64,000 nucleotides of DNA from contig CALXLA010000020.1 of the NCBI GenBank assembly GCA_944389075.1, positions 1 to 64,000 on the forward strand, given 5' to 3'. The position numbers and the translations under genes were made by a program. Each line of letters opens with the position of its first letter. Positions within the stretch are counted from its first letter, which is position 1. This stretch comes from an uncultured Spirochaetaceae bacterium. Its GTDB lineage: Bacteria; Spirochaetota; Spirochaetia; Sphaerochaetales; Sphaerochaetaceae. This document shows, one piece after another, positions 33,762 through 43,079 of this stretch. Below the pieces are notes generated by a model, which saw only the letters and a list, made by a program, of their open reading frames with translations, had not been told where the DNA came from and made no database searches.

Positions 33762-34371
33762 GCAGATCTGGTTCATCATCCTTTTCAAGACCTGTATGGA
33801 ATGTCATGCGCTGGATGGGTGATGGACCATATATCCCAATGGCCTTTATGTGCGCTGCCGTAGGATATCCTTTGTGCTTTGCATAGCCATATGCAGGCCA
33901 TTTCCTGTCTGCAAGGACCATCAGACGGTCACGCTCATTCTTCGCAAGAATCGAGGCGGCCATTATCTCCGGGATCTTCGCATCGCCTTTGACTATCGCT
34001 CTGCATGGGATATCCACATCAGGGCATTTATTTCCGTCGGCAAGAAGCAGCGTTATTGCGGTCGTTCCCTTTATTTTCTCATAAGCCAGCTTCATTGCGA
34101 GAAGCGATGCGTTGAGTATGTTTATCCTGTCTATTGTCTTATGGCTGACAGCGGCTGTTGCCCATGCAATTGCCTTCTCCTTGATTACGCTCTCAGCTTC
34201 GAGCCTTTTCCTTTCGCTCATCTTCTTGCTGTCGGCGAGCATGAAGAAAGGGAAATCCCTGGGGAGGACCACAGCTGCAGCGACTACAGGACCTGCAAGC
34301 GGGCCTCTGCCGGCCTCGTCGGTTCCGCAGATCATCTCATCGTCGCAAATATCGAAGAGCATGTTTTCCAT
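33748..34371 (-). CDS. rnhB: Ribonuclease HII
   Basis: 207 residues from ATG 34371, with GGAAAG upstream (the longer frame starts with TTG). RNase HII removes ribonucleotides from DNA and RNA primers. Motifs: CGTDEAGRGPLAGPVVAAAVVL with the Asp-Glu pair, LLADGNKCPD and IVKGDAKIPEIMAASILAK. The 3' end overlaps the PUR-domain gene on the other strand by 14 bp. The start is 50 bases from smc, so the two share a divergent promoter region. Confidence 0.96.
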   Translation of the reverse strand: MENMLFDICDDEMICGTDEAGRGPLAGPVVAAAVVLPRDFPFFMLADSKKMSERKRLEAESVIKEKAIAWATAAVSHKTIDRINILNASLLAMKLAYEKIKGTTAITLLLADGNKCPDVDIPCRAIVKGDAKIPEIMAASILAKNERDRLMVLADRKWPAYGYAKHKGYPTAAHIKAIGIYGPSPIQRMTFHTGLEKDDEPDLLSLL

Positions 34372-34421
34372 AAGCTTTCCAAATGCTATAATCAACGGCA
34401 GTTTCTTTCAAGGAGGACCGA

Positions 34422-37238
34422 TTGTTCCTAAAATCACTTGACCTATATGGCTTCAAGAGCTTCGCAGACAAGACCCACATAGATTTCGCAGATGGAATCA
34501 CATCGCTTCTTGGTCAGAATGGCACAGGGAAGTCAAATATCGTCGATGCAATCAAATGGGTTCTTGGCGAACAGTCCATGAAGACAATCAGGGCAGGCAA
34601 GAAGGAAGATGTCATCTTCAATGGTACTGATACAAGAAAGCCTATGAACTTCGCCGAAGTCACTCTTGTAATCGATAACTCTGAGCATATCCTGCCTACG
34701 GATCTTCCAGAGATTGAGATAAAGAGAAGAGTATTCCGTTCAGGCGAGCCCGAATGCTATATCAACAAGCAGAGATGCCTTCTCAGGAACATAACGGAGC
34801 TCTTCTATGATACAGGCGTCGGCAAGTCCGCATATTCCATCCTTGAGCAGGGGAAGATCGACCAGATCCTTTCCACGAAACCTGAGGACCGAAGATACAT
34901 CTTCGAGGAAGCTGCTGGCATATCAAGATACAAGAAGGAATGCGCAGAGGCCCAGAACAAGCTCGATCATACCCAGGACAATATCAATGATATCGAGATA
35001 CAGGCCAGGGAAATAAAGAGGATATGTGACAGGACGAAATCCCAGGCAGAGAAGGCGATAAGAGCCCGTGAGCTTGATAATGAGATATTCGATCTCGATG
35101 TCCAGTACCATCTCGGGCAGCTGAGGACATATACCCTGATGAATCAGGAAAGGGCCAGGCTGAAGCATGAGGCTGAGCTGAAGATAGAGGAAGCGAAGGC
35201 AAGGCTCGCCGCCTTCGATGACGATATCAATCAGGATCAGGAGACACTGAAGGCAAAGAATGAGGAACTCCATTCCCTTGATATCTCGATAACGAAGGAT
35301 AATGGTGATATAGGCATCCTTGAGCAGAGGATCTCCAACCTCAATGACAGACTTCAGGATTTCGCCATCTCCGAGCGCACAGCCAGGGAAAAGGCCGAGG
35401 CTATGAGGGAATCCCTTGAGAGGGAGAAGGCGAACAAGGAAAGCTATGAGGATGCTGTCCAGGAGAATATAGAAAGACTCGAGGAATCCAGGAAACAGCT
35501 TGAAAGCCTTAAGGCCGAAAGAAAAGCGACAGCAGCGAAGATCTCATCGACCGAGGAAGAGATCGCTGCTATAGAAAAGGAGAACGCGGAGCTTGATGAG
35601 AAGCTCCAGCAGCTTTCCGCGGATCTCAAGGCCGTCATTGAGGATCTCATAAGCGAGGTTGATGAGAAGACAGGCACGGAGTATTCAGCAGAGCGGAGGG
35701 GCAAGGCCGAGAATGCCCTTATCGCAAAGTGCGAGGAGCTCAGGAAGCTTGCATCTGATAAGGCTCAGTATATCTCTTCCCTGAAGAAGGATGTCCCGAT
35801 ATCAAAGGAAATCACTGAAAGGGATTTCAGCAGGCTTTCCGAAGGCCTCGATGAGCTTATTGCGCTTTTCTCGGAGTATAAGGCCTCGATTCCGCCTGTC
35901 ATAGATACGCTTCTTTCCCCTGAAGGACTCATAGGCAAGAAGAGGGATATCGAGAAAAAGGAAGCTGAGGCCAGACGGAAGATGATGGAGAACAGAGTTG
36001 CCGTGACAGTATCGCAGGAGAGCCTGAGGGTGATGCGTGCGGATCTCGATTCCCTGACTGAGACGATAGATGCGGCCAGCAACCACTATTATGAGCTTGA
36101 GGCATCTGTGAATTCTTCCAAAAAGATCCTTGCCAATATGGAAAACAGCATAAAGGAGAAGGAAGACTCCTATTATGAGATGCTTTCGCAGGCTGAACGC
36201 GCCAGGGATGGCATGGAGGAGGTATCGTCAGATCTCCGTGCGCTTGATGCGGATAAGGCTGCGATGAAGGAAGGCATTGAGAAGAAGAAGGCATATCAGG
36301 CAGAGCTCAGCATCCTTGTCGGCGAGATGAACAGCCAGATCATGAAGAAGAGGCAGGAGAAGGATAATCTCAATACTGAATATCTGAACGCCCAGAAAGT
36401 CGCTTCAGAGCAGGCTATCTACCTCAGCAATTCCGATCAGCTTACAAGTACCGTAATCCAGAACTTCTTCAACAAGCATGGACGCAATCTCGGCGAGTTC
36501 ATGGAAGAATACAAGGATAAGGAGATCCCTTCCGAAACCGAGACGCTTAAGACACTGAAGATAAAGCAGGAAGAGCGTGAGAAGTGCGGAAGCATCAACT
36601 ACATGGCCGAGGATGAGTACAAGGAAGCGCTTGAGCAGTACAAGTTCTATGCTAAGCATCTTGAGGATCTCGAGAAGGCGCGTGCTGATCTCAAGGATGT
36701 CCTCGACCAGATAACGGCAAGATCAGTAGATCTCTTCACTAAGACTTATAAGCAGATAAGCGAGAACTTCCAGGCCATGTTCAAGAGACTCTTCGGAGGC
36801 GGAAGGGCAGAGATAACCCTTGAGGATCCAGAGAATGTCCTTACATCTGGAATCCAGATCCTTGCGCAGCCGCCAGGGAAGAAACCTCAGTATCTGAGTC
36901 TGCTTTCAGGTGGAGAGCGTTCGATGACAGCTGTTGCGCTTCTCTTTGCGACCTATCAGGTAAAGCCATCTCCTTTCTGTATCCTCGATGAGCTCGATGC
37001 GGCTCTCGATGACAGGAACATCGGATACTTCCTTTCCGTGCTTACTGAGTTCTCGAAGACGAGCCAGTTCATCATCATCACGCACAACAGGCATACTGTC
37101 ACCGGTTCCGAGCAGTTCCTCGGCGTCACCCAGGAGGAGGCGGGTGTTTCGAAGACAGTCAACTGGAGGCTTGTGAATGTCGCGGGAAAACCTGCGATAT
37201 TCGATGAGAATGACAAGGTCGTCAATGTGGGTGAGTGA
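34422..37238 (+). CDS. smc: SMC chromosome segregation ATPase, short form without recognisable hinge
   Basis: 938 residues; bacterial SMC proteins are usually 1150-1200. TTG start four bases after AGGAGGA. Head: Walker A GQNGTGKS (31-38), LGEQS, then in the C-terminal head LSGGERSMTAVALLFA and Walker B FCILDELDAALDD. Between lie long coiled coils of E/K/R-rich heptads. The globular hinge (an AI-LG... block between the coils) cannot be identified; at that position there is only DFSRLSEGLDELIALFSEYKASIPPVIDTL. The protein condenses and segregates chromosomes with ScpA/ScpB, not seen here. ffh follows from its own promoter. Confidence 0.93.
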   Translation: MFLKSLDLYGFKSFADKTHIDFADGITSLLGQNGTGKSNIVDAIKWVLGEQSMKTIRAGKKEDVIFNGTDTRKPMNFAEVTLVIDNSEHILPTDLPEIEIKRRVFRSGEPECYINKQRCLLRNITELFYDTGVGKSAYSILEQGKIDQILSTKPEDRRYIFEEAAGISRYKKECAEAQNKLDHTQDNINDIEIQAREIKRICDRTKSQAEKAIRARELDNEIFDLDVQYHLGQLRTYTLMNQERARLKHEAELKIEEAKARLAAFDDDINQDQETLKAKNEELHSLDISITKDNGDIGILEQRISNLNDRLQDFAISERTAREKAEAMRESLEREKANKESYEDAVQENIERLEESRKQLESLKAERKATAAKISSTEEEIAAIEKENAELDEKLQQLSADLKAVIEDLISEVDEKTGTEYSAERRGKAENALIAKCEELRKLASDKAQYISSLKKDVPISKEITERDFSRLSEGLDELIALFSEYKASIPPVIDTLLSPEGLIGKKRDIEKKEAEARRKMMENRVAVTVSQESLRVMRADLDSLTETIDAASNHYYELEASVNSSKKILANMENSIKEKEDSYYEMLSQAERARDGMEEVSSDLRALDADKAAMKEGIEKKKAYQAELSILVGEMNSQIMKKRQEKDNLNTEYLNAQKVASEQAIYLSNSDQLTSTVIQNFFNKHGRNLGEFMEEYKDKEIPSETETLKTLKIKQEEREKCGSINYMAEDEYKEALEQYKFYAKHLEDLEKARADLKDVLDQITARSVDLFTKTYKQISENFQAMFKRLFGGGRAEITLEDPENVLTSGIQILAQPPGKKPQYLSLLSGGERSMTAVALLFATYQVKPSPFCILDELDAALDDRNIGYFLSVLTEFSKTSQFIIITHNRHTVTGSEQFLGVTQEEAGVSKTVNWRLVNVAGKPAIFDENDKVVNVGE

Positions 37239-37249
37239 CAGGTCGATTC

Positions 37250-37279
37250 TTGACAGATAATACCTCGTTAATGTATAAG
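37250..37279 (+). promoter_or_regulatory. Promoter of ffh and the rpsP operon
   Basis: TTGACA (37250-37255), 18-bp spacer, TATAAG (37274-37279), about 30 bases before the ffh ATG. Confidence 0.75.
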
Positions 37280-37310
37280 CAATGATGTTGCCTTGTTGGC
37301 AAGATAGGAT

Positions 37311-38645
37311 ATGTTTGACAGTATTACCAGCAAATTCACAGGGATAATGAGAACCCTCTCCGGAAAGGGAAAGATCTCAGAGAAGAATGTACGTGATGCG
37401 GTTGATGAAATCAAGGAAGCGCTCCTTGATGCTGATGTCAATCTCAGAGTAGTCCGCCGTTTCGTCAATTCAACTCTTGATGAGGCTCTTGGGGAGAAGG
37501 TGCTGGCAGCTGTCAATCCTGGCCAGCAGTTCACCAAGATTGTCTATGACAAGATGGTCGAGCTTCTCGGAGGTTCTGAGTCGGCATCGCTGAATCTCAA
37601 AGGAAAGGACACAACCACCGTAATCCTCCTGATGGGTCTTCAGGGCTCCGGTAAGACAACAGCTGCGCATAAGCTCGCATACAGACTCAAGAAGAGCGGA
37701 AGGAACGTGATGCTTGTTGCTGCTGACCTTGTGCGTCCGGCGGCTATCACACAGCTTCAGGTCCTTGGTGAGAAGGTCGATGTACCTGTCTTCACGATTC
37801 CAGGCGAGAAGAATCCGGTAAAGGTCGCAGAAGCGGCTGTATCGAAGGCACGCCATGATCTCATCGATACTGTAATCATAGATACCTCAGGCAGAATGCA
37901 TCTTGATGAAGCGCTGATGAATGAGATCCAGAGCGTTGCGAAGGCTGTAAGGCCTGATGAGACGCTTTTCGTTGCTGATGCAATGACTGGACAGAGCGCT
38001 GTCGAGATCGCGAAGGAATTCGAAGAGAAGGTCGGTATCTCAGGTGTCATACTCACCAAGTTCGATTCCGATACCAGAGGCGGTGCCGCGCTTTCGCTGC
38101 GATCGGTTGTCGGCAAACCTATCAAGTTCATCGGTACTGGCGAGAAGATGGAGGATCTTGAGCCATTCCATGCAGACAGGATCGCATCGAGGATCCTCGG
38201 CATGGGTGATGTTGTCTCCCTTGTCGAGAAGGCTCAGGAGCAGTTTGACCAGAAGCAGGCAGAGAAGCTTGCGAAGAAGATAGAGAAGAACACATTCGAT
38301 CTGCAGGATTATCTTGAGCAGATCGAGAATATGACGAAGATGGGAACCGCTGATAAACTCATCGAGATGATACCAGGCGCCAAGGGCAATGTATCCGAGG
38401 AAGACCTGAAACTCGATGAGTTCAAGAAGCAGGCATCCATAATCAGATCCATGACTAAGTTCGAGAAAGAGAACTACAGGATCATCGGACCTTCGAGAAG
38501 GAAAAGAATCGCAAAGGGTTCTGGTACATCTGTGGCAGATGTCAACAAGCTCTTAAAGCAATTCGAGAAGTCCAGGCTGATGATGAAGAAAGTCATGACG
38601 AATAAGAAATTACAGGCTGCATTCATGAAGCAGTTCGGTATGTAG
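37311..38645 (+). CDS. ffh: Signal recognition particle protein Ffh
   Basis: 444 residues. The SRP GTPase binds 4.5S RNA and targets membrane and secreted proteins. N domain, then the G domain with GLQGSGKTT (P-loop), DTSGRMHLDE, TKFDSDTRGGAAL, and the M domain with RRKRIAKGSGTSVADVN, which contacts the RNA, and a Met-rich C-terminus (RLMMKKVM). First gene of a run to rplS. The weak AGGAT before its ATG is the only unusual detail. Confidence 0.98.
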   Translation: MFDSITSKFTGIMRTLSGKGKISEKNVRDAVDEIKEALLDADVNLRVVRRFVNSTLDEALGEKVLAAVNPGQQFTKIVYDKMVELLGGSESASLNLKGKDTTTVILLMGLQGSGKTTAAHKLAYRLKKSGRNVMLVAADLVRPAAITQLQVLGEKVDVPVFTIPGEKNPVKVAEAAVSKARHDLIDTVIIDTSGRMHLDEALMNEIQSVAKAVRPDETLFVADAMTGQSAVEIAKEFEEKVGISGVILTKFDSDTRGGAALSLRSVVGKPIKFIGTGEKMEDLEPFHADRIASRILGMGDVVSLVEKAQEQFDQKQAEKLAKKIEKNTFDLQDYLEQIENMTKMGTADKLIEMIPGAKGNVSEEDLKLDEFKKQASIIRSMTKFEKENYRIIGPSRRKRIAKGSGTSVADVNKLLKQFEKSRLMMKKVMTNKKLQAAFMKQFGM

Positions 38646-38672
38646 CCTTCAAGCAGTATAAGGAGAATTCAC

Positions 38673-38930
38673 GTGAGCACAACAATGAGACTCAAGCGCT
38701 TCGGCGCAAAGAAGAGACCTTACTACAGGGTCGTCGTACAGGACAACCGCCTTGCAACATCCTCAAGGACAATTGACGAGATCGGTTTCTATCGCCCAGT
38801 CGAGGAAAAGGACCAGATTGTCATTGATGCAGAGAAGGCAAAGGCATGGATCGCCAAGGGTGTCGTAGTATCCCCGACTGTAAAGGATCTTCTTAACTCA
38901 CAGGGCATTTCCATTAGCCGTAAGGACTGA
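38673..38930 (+). CDS. rpsP: 30S ribosomal protein S16
   Basis: 85 residues with RLKRFGAKKRPYYRVVVQDNR and RTIDEIGFY, the standard S16 start. GTG start after AGGAGAATTCAC, giving MSTTMRLKRF; an internal ATG (MRLKRF) is possible. The order ffh-rpsP-khpA-rimM-trmD-rplS is widely conserved. Confidence 0.97.
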   Translation: MSTTMRLKRFGAKKRPYYRVVVQDNRLATSSRTIDEIGFYRPVEEKDQIVIDAEKAKAWIAKGVVVSPTVKDLLNSQGISISRKD

Positions 38931-38945
38931 TGTCCGGAGGCATCT

Positions 38946-39179
38946 ATGGAGAAGGAACTGATTGAATTCATCGTCAAGAACCTTGTTGATGAACCTGATC
39001 AGGTGACAGTCAATGAGATTGAGGGCGAGAAGTCCACGATCCTTGAACTGCATGTATCTGAGTCAGATGTGGGCAAGGTCATAGGCAAGCAGGGAAGGAT
39101 TGCAAAGGCAATAAGGACTATCCTTTCCGCTTCCGCAACGAAAGACGGCAAGCGTGCCGTTCTGGAGATTCTTGACTGA
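38946..39179 (+). CDS. khpA: KH-domain RNA-binding protein KhpA
   Basis: 77 residues, one KH domain with the [17 protein letters not shown] loop that binds single-stranded RNA, preceded by [20 protein letters not shown] precedes the ATG. KhpA partners with Jag/KhpB and affects translation and cell division. Its stop overlaps the rimM start (TGATG). Confidence 0.95.
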   Translation: MEKELIEFIVKNLVDEPDQVTVNEIEGEKSTILELHVSESDVGKVIGKQGRIAKAIRTILSASATKDGKRAVLEILD

Positions 39180-39685
39180 TGCCGGCCTCCCTTCTCACAG
39201 CTGCGACAATCGGCAGGACACATGGCCTTGAAGGCTATCTGAAGATTTACTCCCTTTCAGGCGAGTATGACCACCTGATGAGAATCAGGGAATGCGTCAT
39301 CGTAAGCAGAGATGGGAAAGAATATAAGGCTGCCATAGATTCTGTCAAAATCACGGGGGACACTCTCCTGATGAGATTCAGAGGCTATGACAGTCCTGAA
39401 AAAGCCAGGGTGCTTTCAGGTGCGAAGATTATGATAAACCGCTCTGATGCACCCAAGCTTGAAGAAGGCGAGATATATGTTGCCGACTTCTACGGCCTGA
39501 GCGTGATGCATGATGGCGTTGCCGTAGGCGAGATTGTCGATACATCAGAAGGCGCGCAGGCGCTTCTACTTCACATACGGAAGGACGGGAAGATCCACCT
39601 TGTCCCTTATCTTCCTCAATTCATAGCTCATCCTGATATCGAGAAAGGCACGATAGAGCTGCTGATGCCTGAGCTTCTTGGCTGA
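39179..39685 (+). CDS. rimM: Ribosome maturation factor RimM
   Basis: 168 residues. RimM binds S19 and helps 16S rRNA 3'-domain maturation. N-terminal RimM beta-barrel (AATIGRTHGLEGYLKIYSL) and C-terminal PRC-barrel (YVADFYGLSV, VGEIVDTSEGAQALL, LVPYLPQFI). Coupled to khpA by the TGATG overlap and placed right before trmD as in most genomes. Confidence 0.96.
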   Translation: MPASLLTAATIGRTHGLEGYLKIYSLSGEYDHLMRIRECVIVSRDGKEYKAAIDSVKITGDTLLMRFRGYDSPEKARVLSGAKIMINRSDAPKLEEGEIYVADFYGLSVMHDGVAVGEIVDTSEGAQALLLHIRKDGKIHLVPYLPQFIAHPDIEKGTIELLMPELLG

Positions 39686-39686
39686 A

Positions 39687-40436
39687 ATGCATATTACCAT
39701 CCTCACATTGTTTCCTGAAATGATCCATCCTTTCTTCACCTCCTCGATAATGAAGAGGGCAATAAGAAAAGGGCTGATTTCCTATGATGTGATTGATTTC
39801 AGGGACTTTGCCGATGGTGTGCATAAGAAAGCTGATGACATTCCATATGGAGGGGGAGCCGGGATGGTGATCATGGCAGAGCCTCTGTCAAAGGCTCTGG
39901 ACTCTGTCAATGCCGCGGGAAAGCGTGTCGTGTTCCCGACGCCTTCGGGAAAGCTCTTCACTCAGAGCTATGCGGAAGATCTCGCGAAAGAGGAGGAGCT
40001 CATCTTCATCTGCGGGCATTACGAAGGAATCGATGAGAGGATTTCCGAGCTGTATGTCACTGATGAGATTTCGATCGGGGACTACGTGCTTTCATCTGGA
40101 GAGACTGCATCGATTGTCATCATCGATGCGCTTTACCGACTTGTCGATGGGGTCATAAGCAGCGAGTCTCTGGAAGAGGAGAGCTTCTCATCGCCGCTTC
40201 TGGAATATCCCCAGTATACAAGACCTGAAAGGTATTGCAACAAATCCGTGCCTGATGTATTATTATCCGGTCATCACCGCCATATCGCCCAATGGCGTCT
40301 TGACAAACGGCTAGAGAAGACGATGCACTCAAGGCCGGATATGCTCATCAATGCCTCTCTCAGCATGGATGAACGGAAAAGACTATTGCATATTTTGGAT
40401 AAGGAAGACCAGAGATGGACATTATCAAAGCTATAG
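39687..40436 (+). CDS. trmD: tRNA (guanine-N1-)-methyltransferase TrmD
   Basis: 249 residues from ATG 39687 ([17 protein letters not shown] matches the family start; the longer frame begins at a TTG inside rimM). TrmD forms m1G37 to prevent frameshifts. The trefoil-knot SAM site is visible in [10 protein letters not shown] and [29 protein letters not shown] is also typical. The 3' end overlaps the rplS start by 22 bases. Confidence 0.97.
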   Translation: MHITILTLFPEMIHPFFTSSIMKRAIRKGLISYDVIDFRDFADGVHKKADDIPYGGGAGMVIMAEPLSKALDSVNAAGKRVVFPTPSGKLFTQSYAEDLAKEEELIFICGHYEGIDERISELYVTDEISIGDYVLSSGETASIVIIDALYRLVDGVISSESLEEESFSSPLLEYPQYTRPERYCNKSVPDVLLSGHHRHIAQWRLDKRLEKTMHSRPDMLINASLSMDERKRLLHILDKEDQRWTLSKL

Positions 40437-40771
40437 AAGCTAAGCAGATCAAAGAGAACGCTGAGAATTTCAGCGTTGGAGACACAGTACGCGTTTCTTT
40501 CAAGATCGTTGAAGGTGCAACAGAGAGAATCCAGGTATTTGAAGGTATCGTCATTGCAAAGAACAACTCAGGCATCCGCAGGACATTCATTGTCAGGAAG
40601 ATCAGCTATGGTGTCGGAGTAGAGAGAATCTTCCCGCTTCACTCTCCACGCGTGGAGAAGATCGAGGTCGTCAGAAGAGGACGTGTCAGAAGGGCAAAGC
40701 TCTACTACCTCCGCGACAGAGTCGGCAAGGCAGCTAAGGTACCTGAACTCATCATCAGGAAGAATGCATAA
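40415..40771 (+). CDS. rplS: 50S ribosomal protein L19
   Basis: 118 residues with [44 protein letters not shown] and [14 protein letters not shown], the complete L19 pattern. AAGGAAG upstream; starts within trmD and ends the operon at a terminator. Confidence 0.97.
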   Translation: MDIIKAIEAKQIKENAENFSVGDTVRVSFKIVEGATERIQVFEGIVIAKNNSGIRRTFIVRKISYGVGVERIFPLHSPRVEKIEVVRRGRVRRAKLYYLRDRVGKAAKVPELIIRKNA

Positions 40772-40775
40772 AGCG

Positions 40776-40806
40776 ATGGACAGCGCAGGCTGTCCATTTC
40801 TTTTAT
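40776..40806 (+). terminator. Terminator of the ffh-rplS operon
   Basis: ATGGACAGC-GCAG-GCTGTCCAT, a 9-bp stem with a tetraloop, then TTCTTTTA. Confidence 0.92.
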
Positions 40807-40831
40807 TTTCTGTTTGCTTTATTATCTGCGT

Positions 40832-41272
40832 ATGAAGAAAAATAGCAAAGCCCGCTTTGAGAAGCCTAAGGCCAGAAAGAAGAAGGATCCTGTTTCAGGT
40901 TTCACATCGCTCAATCAGGTGACAGGCGTATCAAAGCCTAAACCGCACCATTCATCGATTCCTGTTGCAGAACCTCTCAAGGTCTCGGAGCCATATCCGG
41001 ATTGTGCATATTGCGGAAAGAAGATAGATAGCATTGCATCTGCATTCAAGTCTGCAGATGGGGGATATGTCCATTTTGACTGTGTCCTTGAAGCACTTGC
41101 CGAAACAGAGCATCCTGCTGACAAACAGAAGATCTCATATCTTGGATCGGGTATATTCGGTGTCGTTGAGATGAATGAGGAAGGGAAATTCGTCATTGTG
41201 AAGCGCATTCCATTCGAGACAGCAGAATCGTATAAGTCGATGAAGGAATATGTCTCAGGGCTGAAAGCATGA
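40832..41272 (+). CDS. Hypothetical zinc-binding protein (146 aa) coupled to coaD
   Basis: A basic N-terminus (MKKNSKARFEKPKARKKK) is followed by a zinc-type motif CAYCGKKI...HFDC and a small C-terminal domain (SYLGSGIFGVVEMNEEGKFVIVKRI). The ATG at 40832 has no good ribosome binding site; a TTG six codons earlier is the alternative. It overlaps coaD by four bases (ATGA), so the two are coexpressed. I do not recognise a named family. Nucleic acid or ribosome binding is a fair guess from the basic start and zinc site. Confidence 0.75.
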   Translation: MKKNSKARFEKPKARKKKDPVSGFTSLNQVTGVSKPKPHHSSIPVAEPLKVSEPYPDCAYCGKKIDSIASAFKSADGGYVHFDCVLEALAETEHPADKQKISYLGSGIFGVVEMNEEGKFVIVKRIPFETAESYKSMKEYVSGLKA

Positions 41273-41751
41273 AAAGGGCAATGTTTCCCGGGACATTCGA
41301 TCCCATTACAAAGGGGCATCTGAATATAATCGAAAGAGCTGCATCTCTTTTCGATGAGCTATTTGTCGTTATATCTGACAATATCTCAAAGAAATGCCTG
41401 TTCACGCCTGAGGAGAGGAAGGAGATGATTGAGGAATCGATTCCAGATCTCGGGAATGTGTCTGTTTTCATCCACCAGGGACTTACCGTGGATTTTGCCT
41501 CAAAGCATGATGTCGATGTCATCGTGAGAGGCGTACGTGCCATGAATGATTTCTCATATGAGTTCGAGCTTGCCATGACGAACAAGATGCTCAATCCGGA
41601 TGTAGATGTCGTATTCATCCCGACAGATCCCCAGTATTTCCTCCTCAGGTCTTCCCAGATCAAGGAGATGGCGGAGTTCGGTGCGGATTTCTCGCCTATG
41701 GTGCCTGAGCCTGTAAGAAGAAGACTGAAAGATAAGTTCTCAGAGCATTGA
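41269..41751 (+). CDS. coaD: Phosphopantetheine adenylyltransferase CoaD
   Basis: 160 residues. It makes dephospho-CoA from phosphopantetheine and ATP. The nucleotidyltransferase motif is MFPGTFDPITKGHLNII (TxGH), with RGVRAMNDFSYEFELAMTNK and the C-terminal LRSSQIKEMAEFGADFSPMVP. Coupled to the zinc protein upstream. The last 12 bases overlap the convergent DUF554 gene. Confidence 0.97.
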   Translation: MKRAMFPGTFDPITKGHLNIIERAASLFDELFVVISDNISKKCLFTPEERKEMIEESIPDLGNVSVFIHQGLTVDFASKHDVDVIVRGVRAMNDFSYEFELAMTNKMLNPDVDVVFIPTDPQYFLLRSSQIKEMAEFGADFSPMVPEPVRRRLKDKFSEH

Positions 41752-42423
41752 GGCTAGTGCCTGGAACAATGGAGCAAGAATCAGGGCGGGAAGGAAATTC
41801 CCGCCCTTCGTGTCCTTTATCCCCAGAAGCTTCAGTGCAATCATTATCAGGAGAAGGCCTCCTTCTGCGCTGAGCGCACTGATTCCTGTTTCACCTATAA
41901 GCGATTCTATATATCCACCAAGCAGTGTGAAGAAGCCCTGATATATGATGATTGATATTGCAGAGAGAAGAGTTCCGAAGCCGTAGATAGCTGAGAATAC
42001 TATAGCAACCATGCCATCCATTACGGATTTTATGTATATCAGGCTGTAATCTCCCTCGACGCCTGCCTGTATGGAGCCTACGACTGCCATTGCACCTGCA
42101 CAGAACAATACAGATGCATTCAGGAATCCCATGCCTATGGAGCCGCCTGCGTTCCCAGCCTTTGCGCCAAGCTTCTCGCCAAGGCCATACACACGCTCTT
42201 CGATTCTCAGCAGCGTACCTATGATACCACCTATTGCCAGCGCAAAAAGAGCGACAAGGACAGATGGTATTTCAAGTGACATCTGTATACCAAGCATGAG
42301 AACGACTGTTCCTGCCGCATACATTATGACTTCCTGAAGAGATGATTTTATCTTCCTGCCGAAAAGAAGTCCTATGACCGAGCCAAGCACTACAGCTAAC
42401 GCATTGATGAAAACCGCACCCAT
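41740..42423 (-). CDS. DUF554 membrane protein (YdfK-like)
   Basis: 227 residues from ATG 42423, giving MGAVFINALAVVLGSVIGLLFG, the usual start. About seven hydrophobic helices, with GGIIGTLLRIEERV, GFLNASVLFCAGAMAVVGSIQAG and SVMDGMVAIVFS, all typical of DUF554. It is an inner-membrane protein of unknown function, possibly a transporter. No clear ribosome binding site precedes the start. It converges with coaD. Confidence 0.88.
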   Translation of the reverse strand: MGAVFINALAVVLGSVIGLLFGRKIKSSLQEVIMYAAGTVVLMLGIQMSLEIPSVLVALFALAIGGIIGTLLRIEERVYGLGEKLGAKAGNAGGSIGMGFLNASVLFCAGAMAVVGSIQAGVEGDYSLIYIKSVMDGMVAIVFSAIYGFGTLLSAISIIIYQGFFTLLGGYIESLIGETGISALSAEGGLLLIMIALKLLGIKDTKGGNFLPALILAPLFQALASML

Positions 42424-42529
42424 AGCAGAAATGATAAGAAAACAGCCTCTGACCTTCAATCTCAGAGAACACATTCCGAAGAAGATTTATGTAAGATAAT
42501 GCATTAAATACAATAGTATTCAATAAAAC

Positions 42530-42748
42530 ATGGTAGTTGCATGTAAAATCTTTGAGTGCGTGAAAAAGTCATTTGCTGACAGCGGTGCTGGATTTGCTGT
42601 CTGCCTGATAGCGACAGCGAATCCGAAAATTTCAGAAGCTGAGATCGGTATTGCGAAAGCAAAGGAGACCGTAGCTGATGGCATCATCGGCGTCGGCGGC
42701 GGAGCTGCAATGAATTTACTTTGCATATTTTTGATAGCTTTCATTTGA
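42530..42748 (+). pseudogene. Remnant of an iron-containing alcohol dehydrogenase
   Basis: The 72-residue frame reads VKKSFADSGAGFAV, NPKISEAEIGIAKAK and ADGIIGVGGGAAMNLL. This follows the N-terminal part of Fe-ADHs, whose NAD-binding loop is GVGGGSxxDxAK; here the Asp is Asn and the lysine is lost, and the frame stops soon after. About 300 residues are missing, and there is no ribosome binding site. The opposite strand also has a 74-aa frame without family features. Call based on the motif only. Confidence 0.55.
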
Positions 42749-42751
42749 TTG

Positions 42752-42771
42752 TATGCACAAATTGGTGCATA
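42752..42771. promoter_or_regulatory. Probable brnTA operator
   Basis: TATGCAC-N6-GTGCATA, a perfect inverted repeat, overlaps a -10-like TAATAT (42770-42775), 22 bases upstream of brnT. BrnA antitoxins autorepress their operon, so this is the expected site. Confidence 0.6.
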
Positions 42772-42793
42772 ATATTGATATCAGGATGTAGTG

Positions 42794-43079
42794 ATGCAGT
42801 TTGAATGGGACGAGGAAAAGAACAGTGTGAATATTAAAAAGCATGGTATCAGCTTTGAATTCGCAACTGGTGTATTTTTTTGATGAATACAGGATAGAAA
42901 GAGTTTATCTTGCCCATTCTGATGATGAAGAACGTCTATTCACAATAGGCAAGGTTCGATCAGTATTATTTGTTGTCTTCACAGAGCGAAAGGAGAATAT
43001 AAGGATTATATCGGCAAGAAAGGCAACAAAGGAGGAAGAGAATGAGTACTATAAAGAGAATGACATTGGAAGAGGCTAG
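42794..43079 (+). pseudogene. brnT: BrnT-type toxin gene, frameshifted in a T7 run
   Basis: The ATG at 42794 gives MQFEWDEEKNSVNIKKHGISFE, then GVFF and a stop. One frame over, the protein continues as FFDEYRIERVYLAHSDDEER, FTIGKVRSVLFVVFTERKENI and RIISARKATKEEENEYY, the rest of a ~90-residue BrnT RNase. Removing one T from the seven at 42875-42881 restores the whole gene. So either the toxin is inactivated, the run is phase-variable, or the base call is wrong. It is cotranscribed with brnA, which it overlaps. Confidence 0.85.

Noticed and set aside
42520-42744. 74-codon frame on the minus strand opposite the alcohol dehydrogenase remnant
   Set aside because: It has no ribosome binding site or family features; the plus frame carries a recognisable GVGGG motif.
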